Shown: positions 54,738-64,000 of the stretch, piece after piece
How positions within the stretch are numbered: the first letter of the stretch is position 1
How the letters are laid out: each line of letters begins with the position of its first letter
Assembly: GCA_027886185.1 (NCBI GenBank)
Contig: WOAB01000761.1
Span: forward strand, 124,001 to 188,000
Source: Rheum nobile
Taxonomy: Eukaryota > Streptophyta > Magnoliopsida > Caryophyllales > Polygonaceae
Length of the DNA: 64,000 bases
Direction: 5' to 3'
The notes under the pieces: generated by a model
Database searches by the model: none
Told to the model about the DNA's origin: nothing
Seen by the model: only the letters and a program-made list of their open reading frames with translations
Program-made: the position numbers and the translations under genes

Positions 54738-55042
54738 ATCTACTATATATATACTAAAGCATAATACTGACTGCGCCATGTGACACTCCCACAATAAACC
54801 AAAATTTATTGTGTCGCGTAGCGTCACTTATTCAATTTGTCACGTGTTGCGCTCTTATTTTTTTGAGAGTTTTGTCAAAAAACTAATAAAATAAAATTAC
54901 TACCTATAATAGCCGGATTTACACACTCTCCCAAATAATTTTTATACTAATTTATAGTATAAATCTTTCTAAAAATTTACTAGGTAATATTCTCAGCCCT
55001 ATAAATTTTGTACATAATCAAATCTGTAATCATCTATAATTG
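54738..55042 (+). repeat. Helitron-like 5' terminal module, copy 2
   Basis: Starts TCTACTATATATATACTAAAGC and follows copy 1 at about 85 percent identity by eye, through TAATAGCCGGATTT and the ACTCTCCCAAATA segment. Confidence 0.5.
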
Positions 55043-55521
55043 CCAAAACGCATTCAACCATATTACAAAAATCTTTTGATTCCAGCTTAAGATTTTCATT
55101 CTCTGAATTTTATTTTTATAAATTAAAGTGGTGAACTGGTGGATATATATATCTTGAATCATAGAGTTACAACAGACTTACAGGCCATAAATAATAATAT
55201 ATTGTTTGACTCGAAATTTGATAATTTCATATTATAGGATCAAGTAATCAGTGGAATAAGCGAACAAAGTGAAAGAAGAAATTAAAGCAATGAAATCACA
55301 ATTTGATTCTGAATCGTCAACTAAACATGTTAAATAACTAGTTGGCTCTATCATTCTAAGTAAGTATATAACACACAACTTTGATATCACCTATATATAT
55401 ATAATGGGTACGCATTTTTTGGATAGTTTTTTATACTTGAGAATCGGGATTTAGTTTCAGTAAAATCTACGGCTAATATGGGAATAGTTTTTATTTTCTT
55501 TGATTTTCGAAAAATCAACGA
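55043..55521. other. Unassigned AT-rich stretch
   Basis: No gene seen up to the right arm of the inverted duplication. Confidence 0.5.
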
Positions 55522-56461
55522 AGATTTTGATACCTAACCCGTAACTAGAGGTGCAGAGTTGAGAGAGAAAACGCTTCTGCAAGTGCACAAACATTTTGGG
55601 GACGACTAGAAACATAGAGCTTAAAATTCGATAAATTCCTCCAATGGGTGAGGGGGTATTGATAGGGTTTTTGAATCTCTTAAAGATAGCTTTACAACCC
55701 CACCAATTTTGTCCAAATCCGATCTCAAATGAGATCGAATTTTAGATTTTATCGAATTTTTGGATTTACCAAGCTGTTTAACTTAGAAGATAAAATTCTA
55801 TCAATCTAGATGGTTATAAATCCCGATTTTGATATAATTCGGTTAAGGATAAGTATATCTTCAAAGCCCATAATCTAATTGGCCCAAACGAGCCCAAAAT
55901 GAGGCTTGATTGAAGCCAAAACCGCCATTGTTGGACATGGAGCTTTTGGCTGGGCGTTTTGGGAAGACAGATGAACAGTAAGTTTCAGCCTTTTGGCTTA
56001 TTTACATTTTTGGCCCAAACTTTTCAAGTTGGGGCAAAAATGCCCTTGAATAATTTTTCAAAAATTATAAAAATTACCCAGACTTCCCCAAACTTTATTA
56101 TTTTAGTAATTCTATGTTTCTAATATTATTTTAGCCCAAAATTAATATTTAAAAAAATTAACTTAGGCTTAAGTTATAATTCTTATGGCTTTAACCATAT
56201 TTAAATCCTTTAACAAAAATTGTTAAACTTGGTCTACATATTTTAAGTTAACTTTTATAGATTTTATTTAAATTTAGAATCAACATAATGTTAACAATAA
56301 GTTTAAATAACTCACAACTTTAAAGTTATAACAACTTATATTAAGAATCTCTATTTCATTTCTATTTTTAGAATAATGAGATAAATACCAAAAAATCTTT
56401 TATTAGAAATAGAGTTGGGTAAATTACATAAATACCCTTTCTAAAATTGAGGGTTATTACA
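55522..56461 (-). repeat. Truncated chromovirus LTR (right arm)
   Basis: First ~940 bp of the LTR in minus orientation, starting TGTAATAACC at 56461. Its TATA box reads CTATCAATACC near 55650, where the left copy has CTATAAATACC, so the promoter core is mutated. Confidence 0.85.
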
Positions 56462-57349
56462 CAAGAAGTTTGTTATGATTTGCAAAAAAACGAGTATCGG
56501 TGATGTTGTATCATTTGACGCGACCTACCTCACCAATAGGTTATTTTGTACACTTTTGTCTGTTGGTCCCTTGCCTTGTACTTTTAATTTCATTCTGTAA
56601 TTCTTATTTGTTCATGAACATGTTCTACAATTTCATGAATCTTATCATCACACTATTAATTGTTGTTGTTGTCGTTGTCATTTTATTATTAATGAACATG
56701 ATACATACTTCTTATAAACCTTCAGACTAGTGTTTTTGAACCTAGTTTTTAGCCACGTGAACATGTTTCCTAGCTATTGATTTCTTATTCATCAACACTA
56801 TACAAGTACAATATGATCTTTGTTCCTTTCACCGGGCTGGATCACCACAAGACGAGTGTTACATTTGCTATTGGATTAATATTCAAGGAGGACTCTAGGT
56901 CGTACATGTGGCTATTATAAAAAATCAAGGAATCTATGGTACACGAGCCTAAGATTATTGTGACTGACCAAGAAGCATCCGTGAAGGGTGCGATTGAGCA
57001 GGTTTTCTCACGATCTCTCCATCGGCTTTTCACGTGGCATATCATGCGAAAAGTACATGGAAAGACAAAATACGATACTATCGTAGGGGATGTATTTCAC
57101 AAGAAGTTCAACAACATTGTTTAGAGCCATGATTCGGAACCGACAGAGTTCGAGGCGTGATGGACGACCTTGTTGGACGAATACCCATTGCTGAATCGAA
57201 GGTGGTTTGACGACATGTTTGCGATTCGCCACTGCTGGATCTCGGCTTACTTTAGAGACATCATGTTTGGTGGCTTGGTCAAGACGACATCCATTTCCGA
57301 GTTTGCGAACAGTTATTTCGAACACTTTACAGACATATATTACAGTCGT
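56462..57349 (+). pseudogene. FAR1/MULE-type transposase fragment (right copy)
   Basis: Same protein segments as the left copy: SIGDVVSFDATYLTN, an intron, VTDQEASVKGAIEQVF (from about 56958), RWFDDMFAIRHCWISAYFRD and ISEFANSYF. Differences from the left copy are few (for example FAIRH for FVIRH). It stops after YIYYSR where the gypsy LTR begins, so the SWIM domain is missing. Confidence 0.85.
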
Positions 57350-57353
57350 GTTG

Positions 57354-58197
57354 ATGTGATACTCCCAAGCCAAGAGTCCAAGGAGCCAAGAGAAGAGCCG
57401 GCAACGCACGCCAAGGCAATCGCCGAAGACAAGGACGAGGAGCAAGCCACTTCTCCAAGGCGTGTGACTCGCTCAATGGCCAAAGCCCTTCATGAAGACT
57501 TGCTCTTAGGGTTAATGACTCGTGAGGCACCCATAGGCCAGGCCAACGACACCATTCTCCGCCTAGAAGCCGCACACTCGACTAGCAACGGCCCGGGAGA
57601 GACCGCATAGAAACTGCCCATTTTCACTCGGCATTTTTGATAATTTGTCGGCCCATTTTTGATATGTTTTTACCAACGTAATAGGTCTAATTACCACCTA
57701 AGAAACGCGGGAAATTAGTGGCCGATGGTATGCTCAAAACCGTTTGCAAAACGGTTGACTCTTGGAGTCCCTCGGCCAAGCTTAAGTACCAACTTGGGTT
57801 CTTCTTGTAAGGGAGACTTGATCAAGAGAAAACCTTTGTTTCTTTTCCAGTATTTAGCTTACTTTTCCAGTTTATTACTGTGTTAATCTCTCCCCAAGAG
57901 CTCGTGTCTTTTGCTGGGAAAATCGTTCTCCAAGTCTCATACTATCCCCACCGGAAATACCAACAACCTCGGTTGATCTTTCTGGCCTTCGTTCTCCTTC
58001 ACCACAACTCCGATTGCCCTAATTCCTCTTCCTCCTCAAAGTTGGACTCGTGATCTAACTAAACCGCACAGGATCACCGCGGAATTCTCTCAACTGCCCG
58101 GAGCAAATTCGCCATCTTCCAGATCGCTCAGAAACGTGTCAACGGCGACCATCGGCCTTCCATTGCACCGTAGCCTCATCGGGATCGATCCTTATCA
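57354..58197 (+). repeat. 5' LTR of a second gypsy family, encoding a polyprotein tail
   Basis: Proposed LTR TGATGTGATACTCC...CCTTATCA (844 bp), set by the MULE junction on the left and a primer site at 58200. Its first ~257 bp are an open frame (57354-57610) reading EEQATSPRRVTRSMAKALHE and ending at TAG, a TRS-A-K type ending seen at the C terminus of gypsy polyproteins. If pol runs into the 3' LTR, the same codons appear in the 5' LTR, as seen here. The LTR at 63211 shows the same pattern. The alternative is a true pol end followed by a shorter LTR starting at 57615. Confidence 0.6.
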
Positions 58198-58199
58198 CG

Positions 58200-58213
58200 T
58201 GGTATCAGAGCCA
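58200..58213 (+). other. Primer binding site for tRNA-Met
   Basis: TGGTATCAGAGCCA, two bases after the proposed LTR end. Confidence 0.95.
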
Positions 58214-59192
58214 CGCAAGGTTAGGCCCTAAATCTTTCATATAAACTTGAGAAAGTCGACTAAAGTTCAGGGGAACCAATCGATCAAACCAGTTTTGCTA
58301 ACAGCGAATTCTGGGCAAACTCCGATTGGTATTTCTGAGTTTGGTAGGGTTTTTCTTGCCTTTGTATCCGTATTCTGTGTTGGGTGGGTTCATAAAAATT
58401 GAAGTTTGATCAGTTAAGAACATATTGGTGAAGGAATTTTGCGATTTCATTGACTGGCTGAATTTTGCTGAATTTTTGAAAATTCTGTCGCAAATCTGTC
58501 CTGTTTTGTTCCTGTTTGAGACCCGATATTAAACCCGACCAAAACCAGCCCTTTTGACCCAATTTTTCGTGCAATTTTGAATTGTTCTTTTCTAATCACA
58601 GCATATAAGGTGTGTTTTGAGTACGGGAAAGGAATACCACCATAAAGGGTCCAACAAAGACCAAAGTCTATCGAATACAAAATCAGAAATTGGTAATAGT
58701 TGTTGTGTGAGCAATATTTCGTAAGTGCTGCGTTGTAATTGGAAGAAATCAGGTCCAAGACCTAGTTGTTAGTGGTTGGAAGAGATCTGGGTCTTGAATC
58801 CCACCTTCCATCTCTTGAATTCCCCTCGGAACAGTGTGAATCGAGAAAAATCCGAGTTGCAAAAAAAAAAAAAAAAGGGGACAACTCTAGGAAAAGTGGA
58901 CCATTTGAGGGTTTCTTTCTTTCCTTCTCCTCAAGTCTCGGTCAATATAAGTTGGACTCTAGGTGGGGTGCTTAGTACCTCTCTTGACTCTTCTTTGTGG
59001 GGTGATTTACTTTGAACACTTGAAAGTTGCACTTGCCGCTTGCCTAAAAATTTTCCAAGCTCGTAACCTTGTTGTCCTTGGACTTGTGTTGATATCTCGA
59101 GCTTATCTGATTGTTGGTGGGCTCTTGCGTGCGCAAGGACCACTTTGAGGTTATTTGATCTCCGTTTGAGTGTGTAGCACAGGCTGGTCGCC
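58214..59192 (+). other. Leader of the second gypsy element
   Basis: About 980 bp without a credible ORF; a 17-bp A run at 58861-58877. Confidence 0.6.
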
Positions 59193-59410
59193 ATGGAGAA
59201 AGAAGGGAGCACCCATTCCTCACCCCGTACCGGCTCCACTACGGCCACCATCCTAGCCATGCTAGAGAGGATGGACAAGGAAGCACAAGAGGCGCGCGAG
59301 CATATGCGGCGCTTTGAAGCTAGGCTAGAAGCGCAAGAATCTAGTGTCATAAGGACGGATCCCTCAAGTTCACACTACCCACCTCCCTCAAGGGTAGCCA
59401 CCGGCGCCAA
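59193..59410 (+). pseudogene. Gag N terminus of the second gypsy element, truncated
   Basis: MEKEGSTHSSPRTG, then a helix ILAMLERMDKEAQEAREHMRRFEARLEAQ typical of the start of many plant gypsy Gags. It lies ~980 bp after the primer site. The frame is cut by foreign sequence after VATGANA near 59410. Confidence 0.55.
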
Positions 59411-60110
59411 TGCCTTAGTTTGCTTATTAGATTGCTATTTCATGAATTATTAGACATTATTTGGACGCCTATGCTTAGGCCTGATTTTATGTAATTTCCT
59501 TTCTAAGCTTTAGGTGAACACTTAGTCTTTTTTTAGCATGTTTTGGGCCGGCCTCTTAGACACTATTTAAGGCTTGGCCACTCCTTGTTTTAGACAGTTT
59601 TTGGATGATTAAGAAATCAGAAATTGCGAGAAGCATTTCTCTCCCAAAACTCAAAAACCGAGAGCTTGTGAGAAGGGTTCTCATCAAGGTTGTGTTGATC
59701 TCGCTTAGTTGTTCTTGCGTGTGTCAATCTCCTTCGAGATTGGTGTTCGTAGGCTTCATAAGCATCCTCTTCGTGCTCCTAGGATCCGTCCTTTGTTGTG
59801 TGAAGTTGTATAAGGCAGGGTCGTCTTCATTAGATTGGTTGAGGTTCTTGTTCGTTCGAGTTCAAGGGTTGCTCCATTCGTGATTGCGGTTCTATCTTCC
59901 TATCCTTTTCTTTGTTGTTTTGTGTCTTTTCAATTCAGTTTGAGTCGTTCCTTTCATTGTTCCATTGTGTCTTCAATTCAGTTTTCGAGTATCTCACCAT
60001 TATTGATCTCTTTCGAGTCTTATCAAGGTCTCTTAGTCTAGATCCGAATCATTGCGGCTCAACCCCGTATCAGTTCCCCTGTTGTGATTTTGTCGGTTGC
60101 TCAGTTGCTC
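59411..60110 (+). repeat. LTR-like sequence with TATA box
   Basis: Begins abruptly inside gag, has CTATTTAAGG at about 59562 and a following U5-like region, and no protein motif. It resembles a truncated LTR of another element; a PBS-like GTATCAG near 60069 is weak. Confidence 0.35.
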
Positions 60111-60113
60111 CCG

Positions 60114-61873
60114 TCAATCTCCTGGTTCATCATGTTGTGACTTTTCTGCCATACCAGCTGCGTGCTCATGTCCTCCCTCAACTGCGTCCTCTTGTTGCTT
60201 TTGTGTACCAAAATTTGTTTCTTCTCTCTCAATCGCTCCCGTATTTTCATCCTCATAATCCCTTGCAATCTCATTCACACCCGCCCAATTCTCTACATTT
60301 ACGGATTTGTTGGCTGGTGAAGCGACAGCTGTAGAGAACTTCACCCTCACCGTTGATGCTTCAACTTTTTCTATTTGTTGAGGCACTCAATGGCCTATAG
60401 GTCAGACCAAAATGGATGTTTTGAGTCTTCCCAGACGGTCTTAAAGTCTGCCTTGAGCTCTGCTTGCTCCTCCTTCTCGATGAGTGCTTGCGCCGTCTGA
60501 AGCATGCTTTTAACCACCAAATTTTCCTTGAATTCTTCCGGCATCTTCTCCACCATAGTAGCAAGCTCAAGGATTGCGGTTGCTACATTCATCGACTTTT
60601 CAGCAAAGGTTTGCAACCACTCCTTCATTCATGAAAATAATACACCGTGTTACTCACACGAACAAGTCAACAAATATAAGTAAAACCATCTTATTATTTT
60701 CAATCTATTTTATACTACAACATATGAACCCTATTCAATACAAATATGAACCTATTACTGAGAACATATGAACCTACATTCAGAACCTTGTCATACCATA
60801 TTGCAAATGAACCCTGTACCTTTGTAAGTTGAAGCATTGTCTTCGAAAATGTGTGAACCTCTAGGTAAAGTTACATGAACCCACAAATATTATATTATAT
60901 TAATCTTTAAATTCAGCTTCATGAACCAACAACTTAAAACCTATGAACCTACCACAGTAGCTACTTCAACCAACACATTATATTTTATGAACCTTTAAGT
61001 CACATGAACCCACAATTAAAACACATGAACTTGAATTCTAAAAACCATGAACTTAATACATTAATTACATGAACCTTCTAAGACACTTACTTGAATCCAG
61101 GTCCCATATGTTAAATTATGTGAACCTTTAAGTTGAGTTTCATGAACCAGCAACTCAAAACATATGAACCTACCACAGTCCTACTTCAACCCACCCTTTA
61201 TAGTATATGAACCTTTTATTTTCCTGAACCAACAGTTGAAAGAACATGAACCCGAATGTCAATAACCATGAACTTCCTAAATTAAGCACCTGAAACAGAC
61301 AAAATAAACTATATGAAATTGTTTTCATGTAGTTGTGACAGTTTTTTGATCTTACATGTAGCATACTTGGTTCAAACCTCTGCTCCTTTTGCGTCCCCTT
61401 GTTCTTATCTTTATTGTTTGTTTCCGCTGTAGCCTTGTCCTTCTTTTGTATTATCATCCCTTGCCCAAACCCTCTTACCTTCTCTCATCCTTTTGCCTCT
61501 CTATCAAGGTCCCATCTTCCCACCCCAAGCAGATCGAGGTAGTGCTTGGGTTCTGTTTTCCTAGGATCGATACTATGTTATCATAGAGCAACCGTTTACA
61601 CGGACAACACACGCAGTTAGTACGGATATATAAAGATAATAAGGAATATTAGAGTGGTTTCTAGATGTCAATACTTACCACCAGGAATAGAATGGGTCCT
61701 CTGAAGAACATGTCCTTCTTTTCACTCCATTCTAGCTTGGTGTATATCAAACTGTTGACTAGAAAATGACACCCGTTTATGACTTGAACATTGCTGACGT
61801 TGTTAATCATCAAACTTTGCATGACAGTGCCCTTCTGGTTGCTCTTAATAATCACATACATGAAGAGCAGCAA
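60114..61873 (-). pseudogene. Unassigned multi-exon minus-strand gene, transposon-associated
   Basis: The first recognisable exon (61873-61681) reads MINNVSNVQVINGCHFLVNS, then LEWSEKKDMFFRGPILFLV and a perfect GTAAGT donor. The last part resembles the segment upstream of the Ulp1 protease domain in plant transposon genes (memory, weak). A Lys-rich segment lies at 61560-61350. After the ATGAACC-rich stretch, 60628-60395 reads MKEWLQTFAEKSMNVATAIL, then MVEKMPEEFKENLVVKSML, and 60386-60114 is Glu/Lys-rich. Stops and frame changes separate the parts. The exon at 61873 is duplicated at about 63050-63208. Confidence 0.4.
60720..61260 (+). repeat. ATGAACC-rich tract
   Basis: At least 15 exact ATGAACC copies in about 540 bp, mostly preceded by CAT or TAT and spaced irregularly by 16-45 bp, plus several TGAACC and ATGAACT variants. 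All are on the plus strand. It lies in intron-like sequence of the unassigned gene. A shorter block repeats at 61958-62075, and similar motifs occur inverted at 47313-47600. Confidence 0.8.
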
Positions 61874-62084
61874 GAGAATCCTACTCGGATGTGCACTCCA
61901 GCATCATCGTTGTCATATTCGTTGGCCAGATCTATTTGTAAACCTTTTAGTCGAGTTTCATGAACCAACAACTCAAAACATATAAACCTACCACAGTCCT
62001 ACTTCAACCTACCCCTTATAGTATATGAACCTTTTATTTTCCTGAACCAACAGTTGAAAGAACATGAACCCGAATGTCAATAAC

Positions 62085-62480
62085 TAAGGGTGTTCAAATC
62101 TTGCCCGGACCGAACCGGTGAAATTACGGTCCGGTCTCCGGTCTAGGTTTTCCCCTTAATCCGGTTCCGGTCCGGTCCGGTCCAAACCCGGAGAAAACCC
62201 GGTCCGGACCGTTTTTTTAAAAAATAAATGAAAATAATAAGTTAGGAGTTTAAATGTTATTTTTTTATAGATATTTTCCTTAAGTTAATAAGTTAGGAGT
62301 ATAAATGTTTTTTAGATATTAAATAAGAATTTGATTAAAATTTTAAAATAAATAAATTCCGGTCTAAACTGGTCTTAGACCGGACCGGACCGAAACCGGA
62401 CCAGACCGAATAGGTCCGGTCCGGTCCGGTCCATACTTTTGAAAAAATCCGATCCGGTCTGGACCGGATGAACACCCCTA
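62085..62480. mobile_element. hAT-type MITE with 8-bp target duplication
   Basis: 396 bp, ends TAAGGGTGTTCA / TGAACACCCCTA, target duplication TCAATAAC at 62077-62084 and 62481-62488. Subterminal regions are packed with CCGGTCCGG repeats in inverted orientation. The unduplicated site GAATGTCAATAACCATGAAC survives at 61251-61270 in the first unit. Confidence 0.95.
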
Positions 62481-62736
62481 TCAATAACCATGAACTTCCT
62501 AAATTAAGCACCTTAAACAGACAAAATAAACTGTATGAAATTGTTTTCATGTAGTTGTGACAAATTTTTTTTATCTTACATGTAGCATACTTGCTTCAAA
62601 CCTCTGCTCTTTTTGTGTCCCCTTGTTCTTATCTTTATTGTTTGTTTCCGCCGCAAGCTTGTCCTTCTTTTGTATAATCTTCCCTTGCCCAAAACCTCCT
62701 ACCTTCATATCATCCTTTTGCCTATCATTCAAGGTC

Positions 62737-63048
62737 CCATCTTCCTACCCCAAGTAGACCGAGGTACTGCTTTGGTTTTGTTTTCCTAGGATCGATACTA
62801 TGTTATTATAGAGCAACTGTTTACACGGTCAACACATGCAGTTAGTATGGATATATGAAGATAATAAGGAATATTAGAGTGGTTTCTAGATGCCATCTTC
62901 CCACCCCAAGTAGACCGAGGTAGTGCTTGGGTTATGTTTTCCTAGGATCGATACTATGTTATCATAGAGCAACTGTTTACACGGACAACACATGTAGTTA
63001 GTACAGATATATGGAGATAATAAGGACTATTAGAGCGGTTTCTAGATT
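62737..63048. repeat. 156-bp tandem duplication
   Basis: CCATCTTCC(T/C)ACCCCAAG starts at 62737 and 62893; both copies run to a GTTTCTAGAT end. The first unit at 61508-61670 has it once, so it arose after the segmental duplication. Confidence 0.85.
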
Positions 63049-63210
63049 CCGATACTTACCACCAAGAATAGAATGGGTCCTCTAAAGAACATGTCCTTCT
63101 TTTCACTCCATTCTAGCTTGGTGTATATCAAGCTGTTGACTAGAAAATGACACAAGTTTATGCCTTGCACATTGCTGATGTCGTTAATCATCAAACTTTG
63201 CATGACAGTT

Positions 63211-64000
63211 GATGTGAATCACAATGCTTCACCTCATGTTGCCAGCCACACGCCAAGTGCCCAGGAGGAAGACCACGCCAAGGACACAGACGACGCTGAG
63301 ATCTTGCCGTTGATGCCACTGATACCATCGCTAGGGCAAGCGGGCGATCTGAGCAATGTGGAGGCAAATGAGGCCAGCTTCGAGGCACACTAGGCACTAG
63401 AGGAGAGTGTCAATACGCCTCAAGGAGCACCGAACAAAGTTTACCCAGCCCCCACTGCGCCACTCACCAGATCTGGCACCATGGCACTAGCTGGGCTCCA
63501 ACAAGGCCACGCCGACGTCCACCAGGCCAAAGGCGTGATCACTCGGGCCCAAGCAAGGAATCTTCAAGAGGGCATCCAAAGAAGCCTTTTGGCACCAGAA
63601 GTGCCGAGCCAAATGCTAAATGGCTCGGTGATGGAACTTGTGCAAGAAATGGCCCCGACGCCGGGCAATGCCAAGAAGGGAGGACAACGACGCTTACCAG
63701 GCCCCGAGTGTCCAAATGAGGCCAAACTTATCCAACATGCTTATGACATTCCTACATTCCAATGGAGTCAAGGAGTGCCGGGGAGTTCGAAGGTTTGCCC
63801 ATAGATGGCATTGGCTGACAACGGAAGCCCGACGCCGGCAATGTCATGGCATTGAGAGAATGCTATATCACAAACCACTCGTGCCTTTGCCCCCAAGTTT
63901 GGTGATGACGTGGAACATTGGATGATGTCATTTATCTCCAAAATGGAAGGCAAATGGCATTGAGAATTGACCAGGCCATTTACAACACCACTTTATGTTT
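63211..64000 (+). repeat. 5' LTR of a related gypsy element, encoding a polyprotein tail (runs off the window)
   Basis: Begins TGATGTGAATCACAATGC at the break in the duplicated unit, the same start as the LTR at 57354. The first ~600 bp read PLTRSGTMALAGLQQGH and GVITRAQARNLQEGIQRSLL, again the Thr-Arg-Ala-Lys/Gln-type polyprotein ending, broken by TAG 63391-63393. GC content is higher than in the flanks. The LTR end is outside the window. Confidence 0.5.

Larger units (their letters stand above)
55522..57349 (-). repeat. Right arm of the 1.83-kb inverted duplication
   Basis: Reverse complement of 48469-50299. The outer end diverges after ACAGTC at about 57343-57349, close to the start of the next LTR. 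Confidence 0.9.
61948..63208 (-). repeat. Second unit of a tandem segmental duplication
   Basis: Matches about 61133-61835 (from GAGTTTCATGAACCA to TTTGCATGACAGT) with a hAT MITE and a 156-bp internal duplication added. It carries a second copy of the exon with the CHFLVNSLIYTKLEW segment. It ends at 63208-63210 where the next LTR begins. Confidence 0.85.

Overview
This window looks like repeat-dense, gene-poor nuclear DNA of a flowering plant, probably a eudicot. The evidence is nested plant-type LTR retrotransposons (Ty3/gypsy chromovirus and Tat/Athila-like, Ty1/copia SIRE/Maximus-like), GT-AG introns, CACTA, MULE/FAR1-like, Helitron, Tourist and hAT elements, an endogenous caulimovirid-type pararetrovirus, and degenerate TTTAGGG telomere-like DNA. 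The first bases are a HindIII site, which suits the end of a large-insert clone. I cannot name the species. I see no intact host gene, rRNA, canonical tRNA or CRISPR.

Layout. 1-3951: minus-strand Tat/Athila-like element with gag and protease but no RT or integrase. 3952-10252: minus-strand non-autonomous 'TR-GAG' element (LTRs plus gag only). 10253-10780: almost perfect 528-bp foldback. 10849-12005: broken sorting nexin 2-like gene fragment beside a CACTA terminus (12255-12609). 12610-17044: small gene cluster (plant mobile domain gene, a minus-strand first exon, GRF zinc-finger gene) bracketed by arrays of a 15-bp palindrome at exact 24-nt pitch. 17045-33475: minus-strand Tekay/Del-like chromovirus split inside its RT by a SIRE-like copia element (20306-30815, identical-length LTRs, near-identical 5-bp target duplication). 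33476-37698: CACTA-type terminus, a Tourist MITE and a Helitron whose 5' end is amplified in tandem. 37699-47312: two head-on endogenous pararetrovirus copies, one spanning a complete ~7.26-kb unit. 47313-57349: FAR1-type MULE transposase and chromovirus LTR in a 1.83-kb inverted duplication around a ~5.2-kb spacer. 57354-64000: two gypsy 5' ends whose LTRs encode a polyprotein tail, a tandemly duplicated unassigned multi-exon gene, an ATGAACC-rich tract and a hAT MITE with its empty site preserved in the sister duplicate.

How the parts relate. The TR-GAG element keeps the last codons of a chromodomain just before its polypurine tract, so it derives from a Tekay-like parent by internal deletion; a relative (17045-33475) is in the window. 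Nearly all coding regions carry in-frame stops or frameshifts, many looking like C-to-T decay. One case is proven by a sister copy: CAA at 37761-37763 against TAA at 46274-46276.

The most unusual signal is short GC-rich or ACGT-core palindromes in fixed-pitch clusters: CCGCGATCGCGG in 20-nt pairs in the gag-protease element (in coding and non-coding DNA alike), CACACGTWACGTGTG at exactly 24-nt steps around every gene of the mobile-domain cluster, and looser GCCGCGGGTGCGG pairs in the TR-GAG LTR.
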